Shown: one piece after another, positions 48,435-59,491 of the stretch
Layout: each line of letters opens with the position of its first letter
How positions within the stretch are numbered: the first letter of the stretch is position 1
Source: Trichobilharzia szidati
Taxonomy: Eukaryota; Platyhelminthes; Trematoda; Strigeidida; Schistosomatidae
Direction of reading: 5' to 3'
Length of the DNA: 64,000 nt
NCBI GenBank assembly: GCA_944472155.2
Contig: OX235277.1
Location: 17,556,804-17,620,803 of the forward strand
Position numbers and translations under genes: made by a program
Notes under the pieces: generated by a model
What the model was told of the DNA's origin: nothing
Seen by the model: the letters and a program-made list of their open reading frames with translations, nothing else
The model's database searches: none

Positions 48435-48502
48435 GTGATTAACAGTTCAGTGTTAAAGTAGATAATTCCTGCTTTCGGTACAATCAATTATGGTGTTTCG
48501 AG
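48435..48502 (+). pseudogene. Exon-like segment, frameshifted copy
   Basis: Counterpart of 14624-14690. The acceptor (catttattttgtag) and donor (GAG/gtgaga) are kept, but the segment is 68 bases instead of 67, and every frame across its first half has a stop. The last 15 codons still read VDNSCFRYNQLWCFE. If the copy 1 segment is a real exon, this one is broken. Confidence 0.35.
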
Positions 48503-49794
48503 GTGAGAATGCTTACAAAATGACTATTCGGGTTTTCCTGTTTTGCTAGCCAGATTGGTCTTGTTTTATTAGGCAGGTGAAATAACAACTCTGTCATTTA
48601 GTGGTTTCTGCAGTTTTACTTAGTATTCCTTTAGAGAGGATGAGTTTACATTTGAACGTTTTGTCTATAAATATTATTAGGATCAGTCTACTTTGAAATA
48701 TACTTCTCATTCACTGTTATGCATAGTTACCTAGGAAATAGGATACTACTTCCTTTTTCATGAGACATCCCTCGATCAGCAGCAAAATATTGTTGTAGTT
48801 TGGAGCAAGTGAGTGTTGATTGAAAGCCTAAGTCAGATCGTAACTCCATCTAAGTGCTTTCAATCAACTGGCCAGCAGCTCAACCATCTGAAATATACGA
48901 ACCTGCACATAAGTTTTCAATAATTTATTAATTCACAGTGTAGAATGAAGAACACAATATTCATTAAGGAGACTCTTTTCAACGAATTTATTATCAATCT
49001 GTACAGTCATATATATATATGTGCATACATATATATGGATTTTAAGAAATCATATCGTGTTAGGAATTTCAAACAAATGTGTGGATATCTGAAGTAATTA
49101 AATGAAATACAATTGAAATACTCATCATTATAATGAAAGCTAAATTTCAAGTGGTTTTAACATCTTATATCAGATATCAAATAGCTCATGCAATGTATAC
49201 ATGTTGAAAAGGGTTTATAAATATTAGGACGAGTAGGCAAATTAGAAAAGATACCTAACTATGGAAAGAAATTTTAACACTGCAACCATTCTCTCAACTT
49301 AGATTGATTTGTGGTGGAGCAAGTGAAATATTACTGTGAATAGTTCAGTGAGAATAATACTTATAGTAACAGTAATAACAATCATGATCACAGCGACGAG
49401 TGAAAGGTACATAAATTAACGGAAGATGTAAATATCTATATTCCCTATGGCCAAGGTGTAAATAAGGATTGTACATAGTTCTTCTTTACGCAACTGTCTG
49501 ATCTGAATTCTTGACTGGTCAAGACCTCCACTGTTTTCGGAAGTTGAAAAACATAAACTTAAGACACAAGAAACCACAATGGTTCTTTAACGGAAGTATG
49601 AAATTTCGGTATAAAGTGTTGCATATAGCCATAACAGTCTACTCGATCCATTTGTGAGATTTTCTACTTCAAAGATTCAATGAGTGGCTCACTGCACTCA
49701 TCAATACACAGAAATTCCTTGAAGAAACTGATTCACCGAAATGAATACAGGACTGCGATAATGTTGTATGTATTCTTAGCGAGCTCGCGTCGGT

Positions 49795-50001
49795 GTGCGT
49801 CGGTGGCACAGTGGTTAGGACTCTCGCCGACCATGCACATGGTCCGGGGTTCAATCCCCTGCCGGCGCACACCCGATATCTATGGTCGGCCTTTAAATTT
49901 GGGCTACCGATATCCATGCTGAAAGTTCCATACTTGTACTGAAAATACGGTATGGAATCAAGCTGTAATCAAAATAAAAAAAATAAAAATAAATAAAAAA
50001 T
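49795..50001 (+). mobile_element. tRNA-headed SINE, family 1
   Basis: The head begins GTGCGTCGGTGGCACAGTGG (A-box region) and has the B box GGTTCAATCCC at about 49848-49858. GCGTCGG and CCGGCGC could still form a seven-pair acceptor-like stem, but the middle holds a GACCATG/CATGGTC palindrome instead of a normal anticodon arm. So this is a SINE head and not a working tRNA. The body and a TAAA-rich tail (about 49965-50001) follow. It lies just after the end of the unit copy 2 block. Confidence 0.9.
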
Positions 50002-50337
50002 ATATCAGATGCTAAAGTGTGGCCTCTCAATTAAACAAGTGAATCAGATTTAGTCACCTCGTGAACTTTATACTTACGTATAAGCAGAGCGCGTCATTCC
50101 TCTTGCAGTGAAACAATAATGTATTCACACACATTTACTCACCGCGATAAATTTCGACAGAGGAAGACAAAATTTTCAGCAATACATGATATCATACTGT
50201 TTCACAGGTTGTCACCAGCTGCAAACTGCTTGAATATGCAATGGTTAATAAATAATGGCATTTCATACTTCAATATTTAGAGGTCAGTAGAGAAAAAATT
50301 ATCAGATAAACGCATCGGGAATGTGAGAACAACAATT
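50002..50337. other. Spacer, no gene seen
   Basis: Possibly a very diverged extension of the third unit copy, but I could not align it convincingly. Confidence 0.3.
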
Positions 50338-50622
50338 TATAGATTAGGTCACCATCAATTTATACGTTTTCAAGATAATTATAAAAATCGCAGGGGGTTA
50401 GAGAAGACAGAAAACATAAACATTTAATAAACAATATTACTTTCTACGTCAATACAGCAACACAAGAAGTCTAAAGTCCATCAAAATGAAAACATGCTCA
50501 GTCAGTGGAACTCACTTATATTTATGACTTATCAGTGTGATCAAATTATTACAGTTACCAAGGGAGTGAGAGATTGACTGCACTCCTTTTTCGTGTGCAT
50601 GAGTGTGGTCTGAAACGCTTGA
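50338..50622 (+). repeat. Diverged third copy of the unit, left fragment
   Basis: Matches 31373-31640 and 270-540 over about 280 bases, including the shared 'gcaacacaag' and 'gaaaacatgctcagt' runs. It is more diverged than copies 1 and 2. In unit coordinates the next expected sequence is found at 61135, so this copy appears split by about 10.5 kb. Confidence 0.7.
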
Positions 50623-50839
50623 TTGCGATCGCCTGGATAAGTCGTAGTAATTTCTGTGTCCTTAATACGTTAAAAAGTTATAAGTATTTGGAAATCTCGA
50701 CGAGATGAACCGTATTCACAAAGTGTCTGGTGATTGCACGTTGTAATCATTTGATTAATCTTAAGCATAAATTTCTTAAAATATGCTCGGAAAACCTGAT
50801 TGAAGGCCTTTTTCTGTCCTACCATCGCACTTGCTGCAG

Positions 50840-50916
50840 TGGGTGCACGTAAATTTTTGAATTTAGAAGGAATAAATACCAGTCGGTTTCGATTAGCTTA
50901 TAGAGCATGTAGTGCT
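50840..50916 (+). other. Exon-like segment
   Basis: A long pyrimidine tract and acceptor (ctgtcctaccatcgcacttgctgcag in the original) precede an open segment reading GARKFLNLEGINTSRFRLAY then RACSA, ending at a weak donor (GCT/gtaaag). The frame also stays open beyond the donor to 50991. The protein is not recognised and no partner exon was identified. Confidence 0.28.
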
Positions 50917-51311
50917 GTAAAGCATCACCAGCTTAGTTGCAACGAAATATCATTTCATTGCTCCTTCCATCGTGTTGTCAATATTATGTGATATGGCTCC
51001 TCCTTTGAATGGGAGACGAATGAACACTTTCTTCTTTTCAACTGCTGGATACTTTGCTTTCTCGTCATTTTCGTTTTCTCTCATAGTTTGAAAGCATAAA
51101 ATTTGATGGTGACTTAAACTAAAAGTTGTAATGCTCATATTCTGAATGCGTTCATCTGATAATGTTTTCTACAAATATTGAAGCATGAACTGTCATTATA
51201 TATTAACACTGAAATTTCAGATATTTCGAAGCTAGTGACAACCTGTGAAATAGAATGATATCATTTTACACTGAGAATCTACTCTTTCTTTCTCTATCGA
51301 TTTAATTATAT

Positions 51312-51629
51312 TCAAGATCGGATAGCCGGCCAGAAATGATAAGGAATAGGGATCTCTGGGAACAAACTATTCAGGGAACGATTGTGCAACGAAGATGCAG
51401 GAAGAAATGAGAGTGGATTTGCTATAATATGAGATAACCACCAAGTGACATCACATACCAGGATGTCGCCCGAGTGGAACTCGAATAGGAGGCGGCATGT
51501 TAGTCGTCGGTTCGGTGTTGACATGGATGAAGTGATGTGAAGTGGAGATGGAATCACGTGTGCAGGTGTGGAGTCAGGTGAAAACGTTGTCAGAGTACCT
51601 AAAGCAGTGATGACACACGGTTGAATCAC
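51312..51629 (-). CDS. Unrecognised G+C-richer open frame, possible small gene
   Basis: The minus strand is open for 105 codons. The part from 51598 to 51459 (TLTTFSPDSTPAHV, then SMSTPNRRLTCRLL, FEFHSGDIL) is about half G+C and follows a good acceptor (catcactgctttag). It ends at a donor-like CTG/gtatgt. A second acceptor (gtttgttcccag, near 51355) would splice in frame to RSLFLIISGRLSDLEYN and a stop. Upstream on the same strand, at 51789, an ATG opens a signal-peptide-like MAATTSISLVLLVSLPVC, but the joining donor is weak. No domain is recognised. It may be a small secreted protein gene, or chance. Confidence 0.33.
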   Translation of the reverse strand: MIQPCVITALGTLTTFSPDSTPAHVIPSPLHITSSMSTPNRRLTCRLLFEFHSGDILVCDVTWWLSHIIANPLSFLPASSLHNRSLNSLFPEIPIPYHFWPAIRS

Positions 51630-51789
51630 TCTGTTCGTGTAGGAAGTAAGAAAACAATAATAATAATTTCTTATTCATAGAGCTCTCGTAAATTTGGCCT
51701 GATTTCCTAAATTCTGCTTTCTTATTAGATTCATCACAAACAGGAAGAGAAACCAGCAAAACTAAACTTATGGAGGTGGTGGCTGCCAT

Positions 51790-52900
51790 GCTCTCCTTCT
51801 TCCACTTCTACGATTCTCAACATAAGTCGGATAACAGTGATTGAGGACAGCACAAATCAATTAATGAAACCACATTTTCTACTGTAGGGTTCGTGAATTT
51901 AGACGTGCACTGAGACGAACACTGCATCGTACACATTGCACTACTGCTTTTGTCATCATTAGTAAATTTTGCTCCTCTATACTTAAGAAATTGACATCTA
52001 TGCGATTTCTCCTATCTATTTGTACTCATCACAAAAGTGTCACAATCATGTCATAAGAATTCTGGCTTCACGAGCTTCATGATAGCAGTCTCGTTTCACC
52101 AAATGGTTTCACATTATTCACAGAGGATCGCTTTTGTTAGAAAAATAAATGTGACATTGTTGTTGCAGCTTTTATTCATTCCCAGTGGTTAATTTCAATT
52201 TCTTGTGAGCTTACGGACTGCATTACAGACAAATGTCATCACAAACACTTAAGATAGAATGAACACATTTTTGTCTCAAAGATTTACATGAATCCTGGTT
52301 GTTTCCTGCCAGATCTGTCAAATATTGCAGATGAACTGACCGTTTCACAAGCTTCCTATCATGATCGCTCTTTTTCATTAGTCACCAATGACCACGATTC
52401 CTGCAACTGTGCCGTCTCTGAATAATCTGTTCATGTGAGCATTGCCACTTTTGCTACTCGACTCGACAAAACGATTGACTCAGTGCTCACTAATTATGCA
52501 GGAATATATATGAATCACCCGTGTATGCCCCATCACATTTTCCAAAGGTTCTCTGAAGTATATGTTGAGTTGTACAATGAATGCTTCCTCGCATTTTTTC
52601 TAAAAAACGCAGTAGATATGCTTTTCACAGAATTGTTCACAAAACATTAGAAGAATGCTGTAAAATGCAAACTGGAAACAAATAACTCTGCGTATACTGG
52701 ATGATGCAGTCACTAATAAGGTGGTTTATCTTGAATTCTGCTTCGACGTGTGTTTCCTGAAATCAGCACTATGCTAAATACTTAACAGTTCCACTTTCCT
52801 ATCTCAACACGGTGCATACAGCTGAAGAGCTGTTGGACTGGTCTTAAGAGGGATATGGTGAAGACAGGGTCAACATATTGATGAATACTCTAAACAAGTC
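51790..52900. other. Unique sequence, no gene seen
   Basis: Short open frames only; no motif, repeat or RNA gene recognised. Confidence 0.4.
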
Positions 52901-53107
52901 GTGCGTCGGTGGCGCAGTGATTAGGACTCTCGCCGACCATGCACATGGTCCGGGGTTCGATCCCATGCCGGCGCACACCCGATATCTATGGTCGGCCTTT
53001 AAATTTGGGCTACCGATATCCATGCTGAAAGTTCCATACTTGTACTGAAAATACGGTATGGAATCAAGCTGTAAATCGAAATTTAAAAAAATTAAATAAA
53101 AAATTAA
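52901..53107 (+). mobile_element. tRNA-headed SINE, family 1
   Basis: Nearly identical to the copy at 49795, with A box TGGCGCAGTGATTAGG and B box GGTTCGATCCC. The body ends CGGTATGGAATCAAGCTGTAA, followed by an A-rich tail. The high similarity to 49795-50001 and the lower similarity to the copies at 4647 and 19481 show that the family has been active more than once. Confidence 0.9.
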
Positions 53108-53179
53108 AGGGAAGAATATTGGTTTCAGTTACATCTCATCAGGCTTCATTCTTATATTCATAATTTTACAAATAGAAAT

Positions 53180-54790
53180 TTATTTATGAACCAAGAAACC
53201 AACGGGTACAAATACTCCACGTTTGAACGGTCTGCCTAAAGTGCAGAAATTAAGTCTTCCTCCTCGGCCTTTTTTGAGATGTATAACTCTTCATTTCAAG
53301 GATTAGTGAAGCTTCTAGAACCTTCTCACAGATTAATCGTGCGACACAAAATGAGTGATCTTTCTGACTTTATTTCTAAAATATTCGAGACTAATATGAG
53401 GGATAAACGCACGTTATCCATGGATGTATCATCACTGTTCACGAATGTACAACTTATGGAAACAGCAGTTAACATCTGTCAAGAAATCGCCAAAAGGCAA
53501 CTGGACTTATGAATCACCTTGTGTATACCCAAAGAATTACTCCTTTAATGCACAATGTTCAATTTGTCTTCAATAATGCATGCTACCAACAAGTAGATAG
53601 AATAGCTATGCGTTCACTGTCATGCCCAATATTAGCTGACTTCTTACTCGCAAAACTTGAAAAAAGGAATGTTGATGTAGACGAATTGTTGATGAAATTC
53701 AACAACGTCCAACTTTCGTTTATTTTTACTTGTGAAGAGGAGCAGGGTATTAAAATATATTTTCTGGATGTCTTGCTAAGTGAGCGAGAAGATGGGTCAC
53801 TTGAGAGAAGCGTCTGTCGAAAAAGCACATTTACAGAGCAATGCACACATTTCTATGGTAACATGACCATTAAATAAAAAAGAATATAAAGAAATGTTGA
53901 ATGTTATACGAGCCGAGCCAGTACGATATGTACGGATGACCTATTACAAAAGGACTTTGAATATATATTCACGATTCCTTGAAGGAGATGGGTTATCCAA
54001 GTAGTTTCATAAGGAAACATACGATAACATCAGAGAGAAAATCTGAGACTACGACTGCACGAAGAAAAACCCTTATTTATTGAATTTCAATTTGATGGTG
54101 ACTTATCAAATGAGATGTTATTCCAAAGACTTTCCAGGATTATACGAAGGACGTTTTTCGCAACATACCTGTGTTTGTCATTTTCTAGCCAACGAATGAT
54201 TGAGACGCAAACGAAGGATAAGCTTGATAGTTTTGCCACATCTGTGTGCATTTATCAATTCAACTGCACCTGCGATGACAGTTATATTGGGCGTACTACT
54301 AGACAGCTCAGCCAACGTGTTGGTGAATTACTACCACCGTGGTTCCGCGAAGGACATACAACAACAATCCCTATCTTTATTTTGTCACATTTAGTTTAAC
54401 CACTGGTAACTCAGTGGAGAAAACAAGAGCTTTCAAAGTAATTCAATCTTTCCAATACACTTCGCATTCATCCACTGCACACAACTGAGGCGAAAGGCAT
54501 TCGAATTATTAAACCTAAGCTATGCATTCAAAAGAAGTTCGTACAGCCATCTATCCCTTTGGCCTATCGAAACATAACCGACTGATAACTTTTATACCAC
54601 CCCTCATTTACATTTTCAACCCCTCTCTTATCATCTTCTAATATCAGCACATCTTTATGTAAGTTTTCAACTTGGGCACTGTGATAAAGTGTAACTCCAT
54701 TATCGATAAGACAAATAACACATTGCTAAACAGTAATACAATCTGATGACGTTTTCAGCACAAACTATTGCTCACAATCATATAACGTCT
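53180..54790 (+). pseudogene. Penelope-like element, reverse transcriptase plus GIY-YIG endonuclease (broken)
   Basis: Domains appear in PLE order but across several frames. GLPKVQK is at about 53230; then comes MYNSSFQGLVKLLEP; motif A (SMDVSSLFTN) is near 53420; a degenerate motif B region (CYQQVDRIAMRS..PILADFLL) is near 53580-53650; FTCEEEQGIKIYFLDVLL and DGSLERSV follow near 53730-53815. The connector (PLFIEFQFDG, RRTFFATYLCLSFSSQ) then leads to the GIY-YIG domain (CIYQFNCTCDDSYIGRTTRQ, from 54244). The catalytic YVDD motif is deleted between LLAKLE and KFNNV. It copies through RNA in other animals, but this copy is dead. Its right half is shared with 16815-17620. Confidence 0.88.
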
Positions 54791-56222
54791 TCATTAAAAA
54801 CGTTATTTATTTATTTCCCTTACAATTTAGCACTACTTAATCGGTTCATTTGTTTTTCTAAGCATTTATCGACTACTTCTAGCTGAACATTTGTTTGTTC
54901 AATCACACTGTTTTTGATTATTCGTGTAATCACAGATAGCCTCACTTTGTCATCCTTATTAATGATAAAACCACTATGAATATTATTATTATCATTATAA
55001 TATTATAACTAACTGCAAAATTTATATTCACCATCTTATTATCCTATAGACAAAACACCATGATTGGTTTATATTTGAATTTTTATTTGTAAAGTTATGT
55101 GTATTAGAGTTAAGCATGATGAGATCTAATTGAAAATAATATTGTTCGCTTAAATGTGTTGTTCTAAATTTTACTAGGGGATTATATAACATATTGAAAT
55201 CCATCACACACTGTCCTAATGACTCTTTCATTCCTAATGTTACGCAGCATAAGGTTGGTCGCTTTCACAGTTTAAAAATTATTGATGTTCTCAGATGTCT
55301 GAATAATCTTAAACCTTCCCGAAGCATCGTGCCTGATGCTTCAACTAGTGTTCTCCTCAGAATATGTGGTGACATTCTATGTTACTCTCTTACAAACATT
55401 GTCAACGCCTCCTATTCCATAATATTGTCGCACACGTCTACTCTACGTCTCTCTTATTATTCGTCAAGGCATTTTATAATTTCTCTAACCAGATAACACC
55501 CCAACACTATTTCAACTGGAATTTCAGGACACGTAACAACAGTCATCGATCTGATGGAAATGTGAAGACAAATGAGAACACATGAAAGTATTTTATACCA
55601 AACATTTATTGAAATATGTGAAAATGAAAATCCGTCAGTTAGAATGAAAAGAAACCTGGGATTTCATCTGGACAATCCACATATCCTAAGTAGCACATAC
55701 CGAACATCCACAAATTCCGCTTCCCAATGTTACTTCTTTCACCACTGGACAGAATCTGTTCACCGACATGGTTGTTGTGTACACCTGTGGAAAAGACAGA
55801 AATAGAATATGTGGTCAGAATAAGGTAGCATTGTGAAATTTGCAAGTGCAGATGAAGTCATGCAGTGGATTGACAAGTAATTCAACGTTTGACACGCCAG
55901 TTACCCTGAGAATGTGAAACAAACATTTCAGGCTGGCTTTGATAATTTTGACTGCTCATTGTCAATGAAATGTAGGTGATGTTACATAGTTGAACATCTC
56001 ATAAATACATGTCATGTCATAGGCTACACGACAACTAATGTGACGTGCCTGCATCATCATTTCCATGTTTGGTAATCGCTGCACAGAGACACACACAAGG
56101 ACAAATACACACAAACGTCCATATACACAGGCATCTGCAGTAGCGAAATTCACTGGATAAAAGCATGACGCGCAACCAACCACTAACTACGGTGTCGAAG
56201 CAACGATAGTTTTTAAGTTAAA
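53925..56222 (+). repeat. Segmental duplication, second block, copy 2
   Basis: Direct copy of 16815-19035. The PLE inside it continues further left here (to about 53180) than in copy 1, so the left edge of the shared block falls inside the element. The right edge is near 56222. Confidence 0.88.
55230..55490 (+). pseudogene. LINE reverse transcriptase N-terminal scrap (copy 2)
   Basis: Duplicate of 18058-18330, with an open frame reading IIDVLRCLNNLKPS, VPDAS, LLRICGDILCYSL and TNIVNASYS. These are the first conserved segments of a CR1/Jockey-type reverse transcriptase (finger region up to the L..I.N.S helix). The catalytic motifs are absent. It is a dead fragment. Confidence 0.68.
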
Positions 56223-57435
56223 AAATCACATTTGAAAAAATAAATCACATCTCACCCTGACCAGAAGAATGATGAAGTTCTCCGGATTTCGACAGATGGT
56301 TCGGGTTAATATATGTAGAGTCGACGATTGAAATCACAAGTGCTGTAAAAAGAAGATAGCCAATCTGAACATGTGTTAAACATGAATATAATCTTCAACT
56401 TACCATCCTTGTCAAAGTCCAACTAGCTAAGTGTAGAGACAATACCACACAGTCAAAAAGTATGTATTTATACTTCTCAAAAAAATAGTGAAGCAAAAGC
56501 TTCTTCAATTTATTTAGTTTGTCCAATGGAATTAGTGTCACTGGATCTATTACAATTGAGCTTACTTATGTGTGTTTATATGCATTGGTTAGCATTTGTG
56601 TGTGATAACAAAATTTACTGTGTTACGTCCTAAATGTGAAAAACCAATCTTTACGTTCAAATGAATAGACGACAGGACTTCGTTGAGACAGGCGCATTCG
56701 CGTGTTGTACTGTAGGGAGAGAAATTACGACTATGCTTCGATATTATATTAATTCTATTAACGAAACCAATGAGAACCCCCGAAAAATCATGTGAAAACT
56801 GGCGCTAGGAAGCTGTGCAGGCTGTGTGTGTCTCTTAATTACAAAATAGGTACTGTAAGACAATTCAGTTAGCTTTGATTGAACTTCAAGAATCACCTAA
56901 GAATCGGAGAGAATATTGCCAACGATAAAGCTCTGTCCACATGAATCATACAACAATGATTCTCGAAGGTATTCCGGGGTAGGAATCGCCTTCAGTCACT
57001 TCAGAACTCTGGTATCGTTAAACATTCTATCGTCAATGTGCATAAAATCAAAAAAGAAGCATCACAAATAAGGGTTGGGGAATGATTGAGGTTAAACAAA
57101 GGCGAATATTAAAGGTCGAAAATAAATGTAATATGCAAATGTCAAAACAATGGTGCACAGTCTAGGCAAAAATCCAGTAGTTGTTACAAAGTTAGTTGAA
57201 ACGCCTGAATAAGTAGCTATATTATCAAGAGGACTTCTGAGAGGGATTTTTCAAATAACTTGTCGAATACGGTGGATTGATAGTTACAAGGCTAGAACTA
57301 TGAATCATATGAAAGTAAATGTTTCTTTCGGAATAATGAAAAAACGAAGAAACCAGTAATTGAACCAGAGAAACGCGTATTCACAATGTGGGAAGTTTGG
57401 AACCACAATACCTACTAGAATTTAAAACAATTCGT
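56223..57435. other. Unique sequence, no gene seen
   Basis: No coding domain, repeat match or RNA gene recognised. Confidence 0.4.
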
Positions 57436-57969
57436 CCCTTTTATAAATTTGAATTGCACTATAAGAAGACAGAGATTATCCGAAAAATGTGATGTATTTG
57501 CGCTATACATTTCGAACAATCTGATCACACATTTACTTGTCAAGTCAATATATATGGAAAAGTTAAATTAAACAAAGTGAAAAAAATAAGAATTAAGAAT
57601 AATTAACGCATAAGTTTGGTAATCCAATCAAATCAGGATTACCAAGGAAGGCTAAGAGTAATAACAAACTGTTTTTGATTACACAGGATGGCTTAAGTTT
57701 ATGAATAGATATAGCCTCAGCGTATTTCAGTAAACGTCCTTGACCGTTTTTATAGATGACCTTAAAGGATGAGTTGACATCAACATTGTGGTTCATCTCG
57801 ATTAAATGTTTAGCTATAGACGAAGTTGGTAATCTGACAAATGCATCTATTGATTTTCCACAGTTCATTTGTTTTTCTAGCCCTTTTGGGATATGCTGTC
57901 TCACCCTCACATGCAAGGCGCGATTACTCCTCTTTATGTTTGTGCGACCACACACACACACACGAAAAT
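57436..57969 (-). mobile_element. PLE 3' end with GIY-YIG region, solo direct copy
   Basis: A direct repeat of 59492-60028, almost identical. On the minus strand it encodes the end of a GIY-YIG endonuclease: CGRTNIKRSNRALHVRVRQH, SSIAKHLIEMNHN, SFKVIYK and LLKYAEAISIHKLKPSCV, stopping near 57593, followed by about 150 bases of 3' untranslated sequence. Its left (5') edge in element terms is at a CA/TG microsatellite (57951-57963). The GIY-YIG start is lost. This family differs from the one at 53180. Confidence 0.85.
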
Positions 57970-59491
57970 TTTTCCGTCACTTATATTGCATCTGATTTCT
58001 TGGATTTATTTTGTTTTAATTATTCAATTATGTATCCAAAACGTGTTACTTACTCTCGCGATTATTTAAAATGTTTTCAACCGGATAATTTACGAGTATA
58101 TAATAACCTTAAGAAAAAGCACCATGGTGGGTGGCAAAGATCCTTAAAGTGTACTCCAATGCATCAGATGTCTGTTCCTGTGATTATGAGCACTAATTGC
58201 AGGTCATTATCGAACAAGATTAATCACTTGGATTCTCTATTATATTCAAATATTTATCGTAATACTGGTGTAATAACGCTTCAGGAAACTTGGCTACACG
58301 ACTCATATGATGGTAATTTAATCTTAATAAATGGTTTCAATATGTACAGACAAGACCGGAGTAGTTCAAGGAAGAAGCGAGGCGGCGGTGTTGCTACCTT
58401 CATCAATTCTCAGTGGTCTGTTGCCAACAACGTCTGTTTTAAATTCTCAAATGATAATATTGACTGTATAACTGTCAAATGTCGACCTAAACACCTATCT
58501 AAATACAAATTCATTTATATCACGAATATTTATATCACACCTTGTTGTAGCACTTCAGAATTATCTATGTTTGCTGATGAATTCACTATTTTCGCTGCCG
58601 CCTCTTTTGGTAACTCCCTGTCCATAGTGACAGGTGATTTTAATTCATGCGACTGCAGCTTTCTCACAGTGATAGGTCATGAAAATGTTGTCAACTTTCC
58701 CACCAGACTGGATAATTCCCTTGATCTTGTATTTATCAATGACTCCGGAATATACGAAGCTCGTAAAAGAGCTCCACTGTTTAACTCAGATCATTGTATT
58801 GTACGGGTTTTACCTAAAATTTATGGAAAATTACACAAGAGAACTTTCTCACACCTTTCCAAGAAAACTGTACATGGATGTTACTCTATGGAGAATGTTC
58901 AGAACTTCAGAAGCATGCTCGAAGATACAAGGTGGGACCTGTTTAAAGAAGACTCTCTTGATGACACAATCTCCAATATTACAAGTTATCTCAAATTTTG
59001 TCTTGACACCTGTTGTCCCAGAGAAACGCTCTTTATCAGATTTGACCGTTTCTCCTCTCCTCAACTTAAAAAGCTTCGCAGACAGAAAGAAAAATTATAT
59101 AAAATGAAGGATAATGCTGGTTTGAAAAGAATTAACATCCTAATAAAGTCCGAAATGCACAGATTGAATTCAATTTACAACCAAAAGTTCATATCCTGTA
59201 AAAATGCGTCTAACATATGGAAACTTTTCAAAGAAATTACTGGTGGTAAGCAGATGAACAGTTTTCCTTTTCCCCTTGATGTTTCCAAACTAAACAATTC
59301 CTTCATACATTCTCCCACGAATGCCAAACTTTCTAGTGTTACAAGTATTAATGAAACCTGCTTTCCTGGATTTACTACAAATGACGTTCTAAAATGTCTC
59401 CAGTCTATGAACCCTTCTTGTAGCCTGGGTCCAGATGGTTTGCCTAGTGTTATTCTTAAACATTGTGCAGATATCCTGTGTTATCCTCCTC
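57966..59491 (+). pseudogene. LINE fragment: AP-type endonuclease and start of reverse transcriptase
   Basis: Open for about 500 codons from 57966 to 59491 without a stop. The endonuclease shows NCRSLSNKINHLDSLL, VITLQETWLHDSYDG (catalytic Glu), GGGVATFI, VTGDFNSCD (catalytic D and N), PTRLDNSLDLVFIN and SDHCIV (final D/H pair). A basic linker follows, then the reverse transcriptase N-terminus: NDVLKCLQSMNPS, GPDGLPSVILK and ADILCYP. It breaks off there, at the join to a PLE copy. This layout is of CR1/Jockey-type LINEs. The apparent ATG at 57841 lies in antisense PLE sequence and is not the native start. All key endonuclease residues seem present, but the element cannot work without the rest of the reverse transcriptase. 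Confidence 0.88.

Larger units (their letters stand above)
31085..49545 (+). repeat. Segmental duplication unit, copy 2 (main block)
   Basis: Direct-orientation copy of 1-15775, about 31 kb downstream at its left end. The alignment is collinear but broken by insertions. The left boundary is around 31085, where similarity to the first bases of the window fades in. The right boundary is near 49545. The substitutions are spread evenly and include frame-breaking indels, so the block does not look like a conserved protein-coding unit. The insertions have sharp edges, which lets each be dated as later than the duplication. Confidence 0.9.

Noticed and set aside
49797..49870. Functional tRNA gene
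   Set aside because: The D arm and anticodon arm cannot form properly, a SINE body and A-rich tail follow, and several copies exist.
53135..53165. Minus-strand CTGATGA...GAAAC as a second hammerhead
   Set aside because: The nine bases between the core elements cannot form stem II and no flanking arms pair.
57841..57965. ATG-initiated N-terminus of the 568-codon frame
   Set aside because: This part is antisense to the PLE endonuclease and is repeated at 59896; it joins the LINE frame only by chance.
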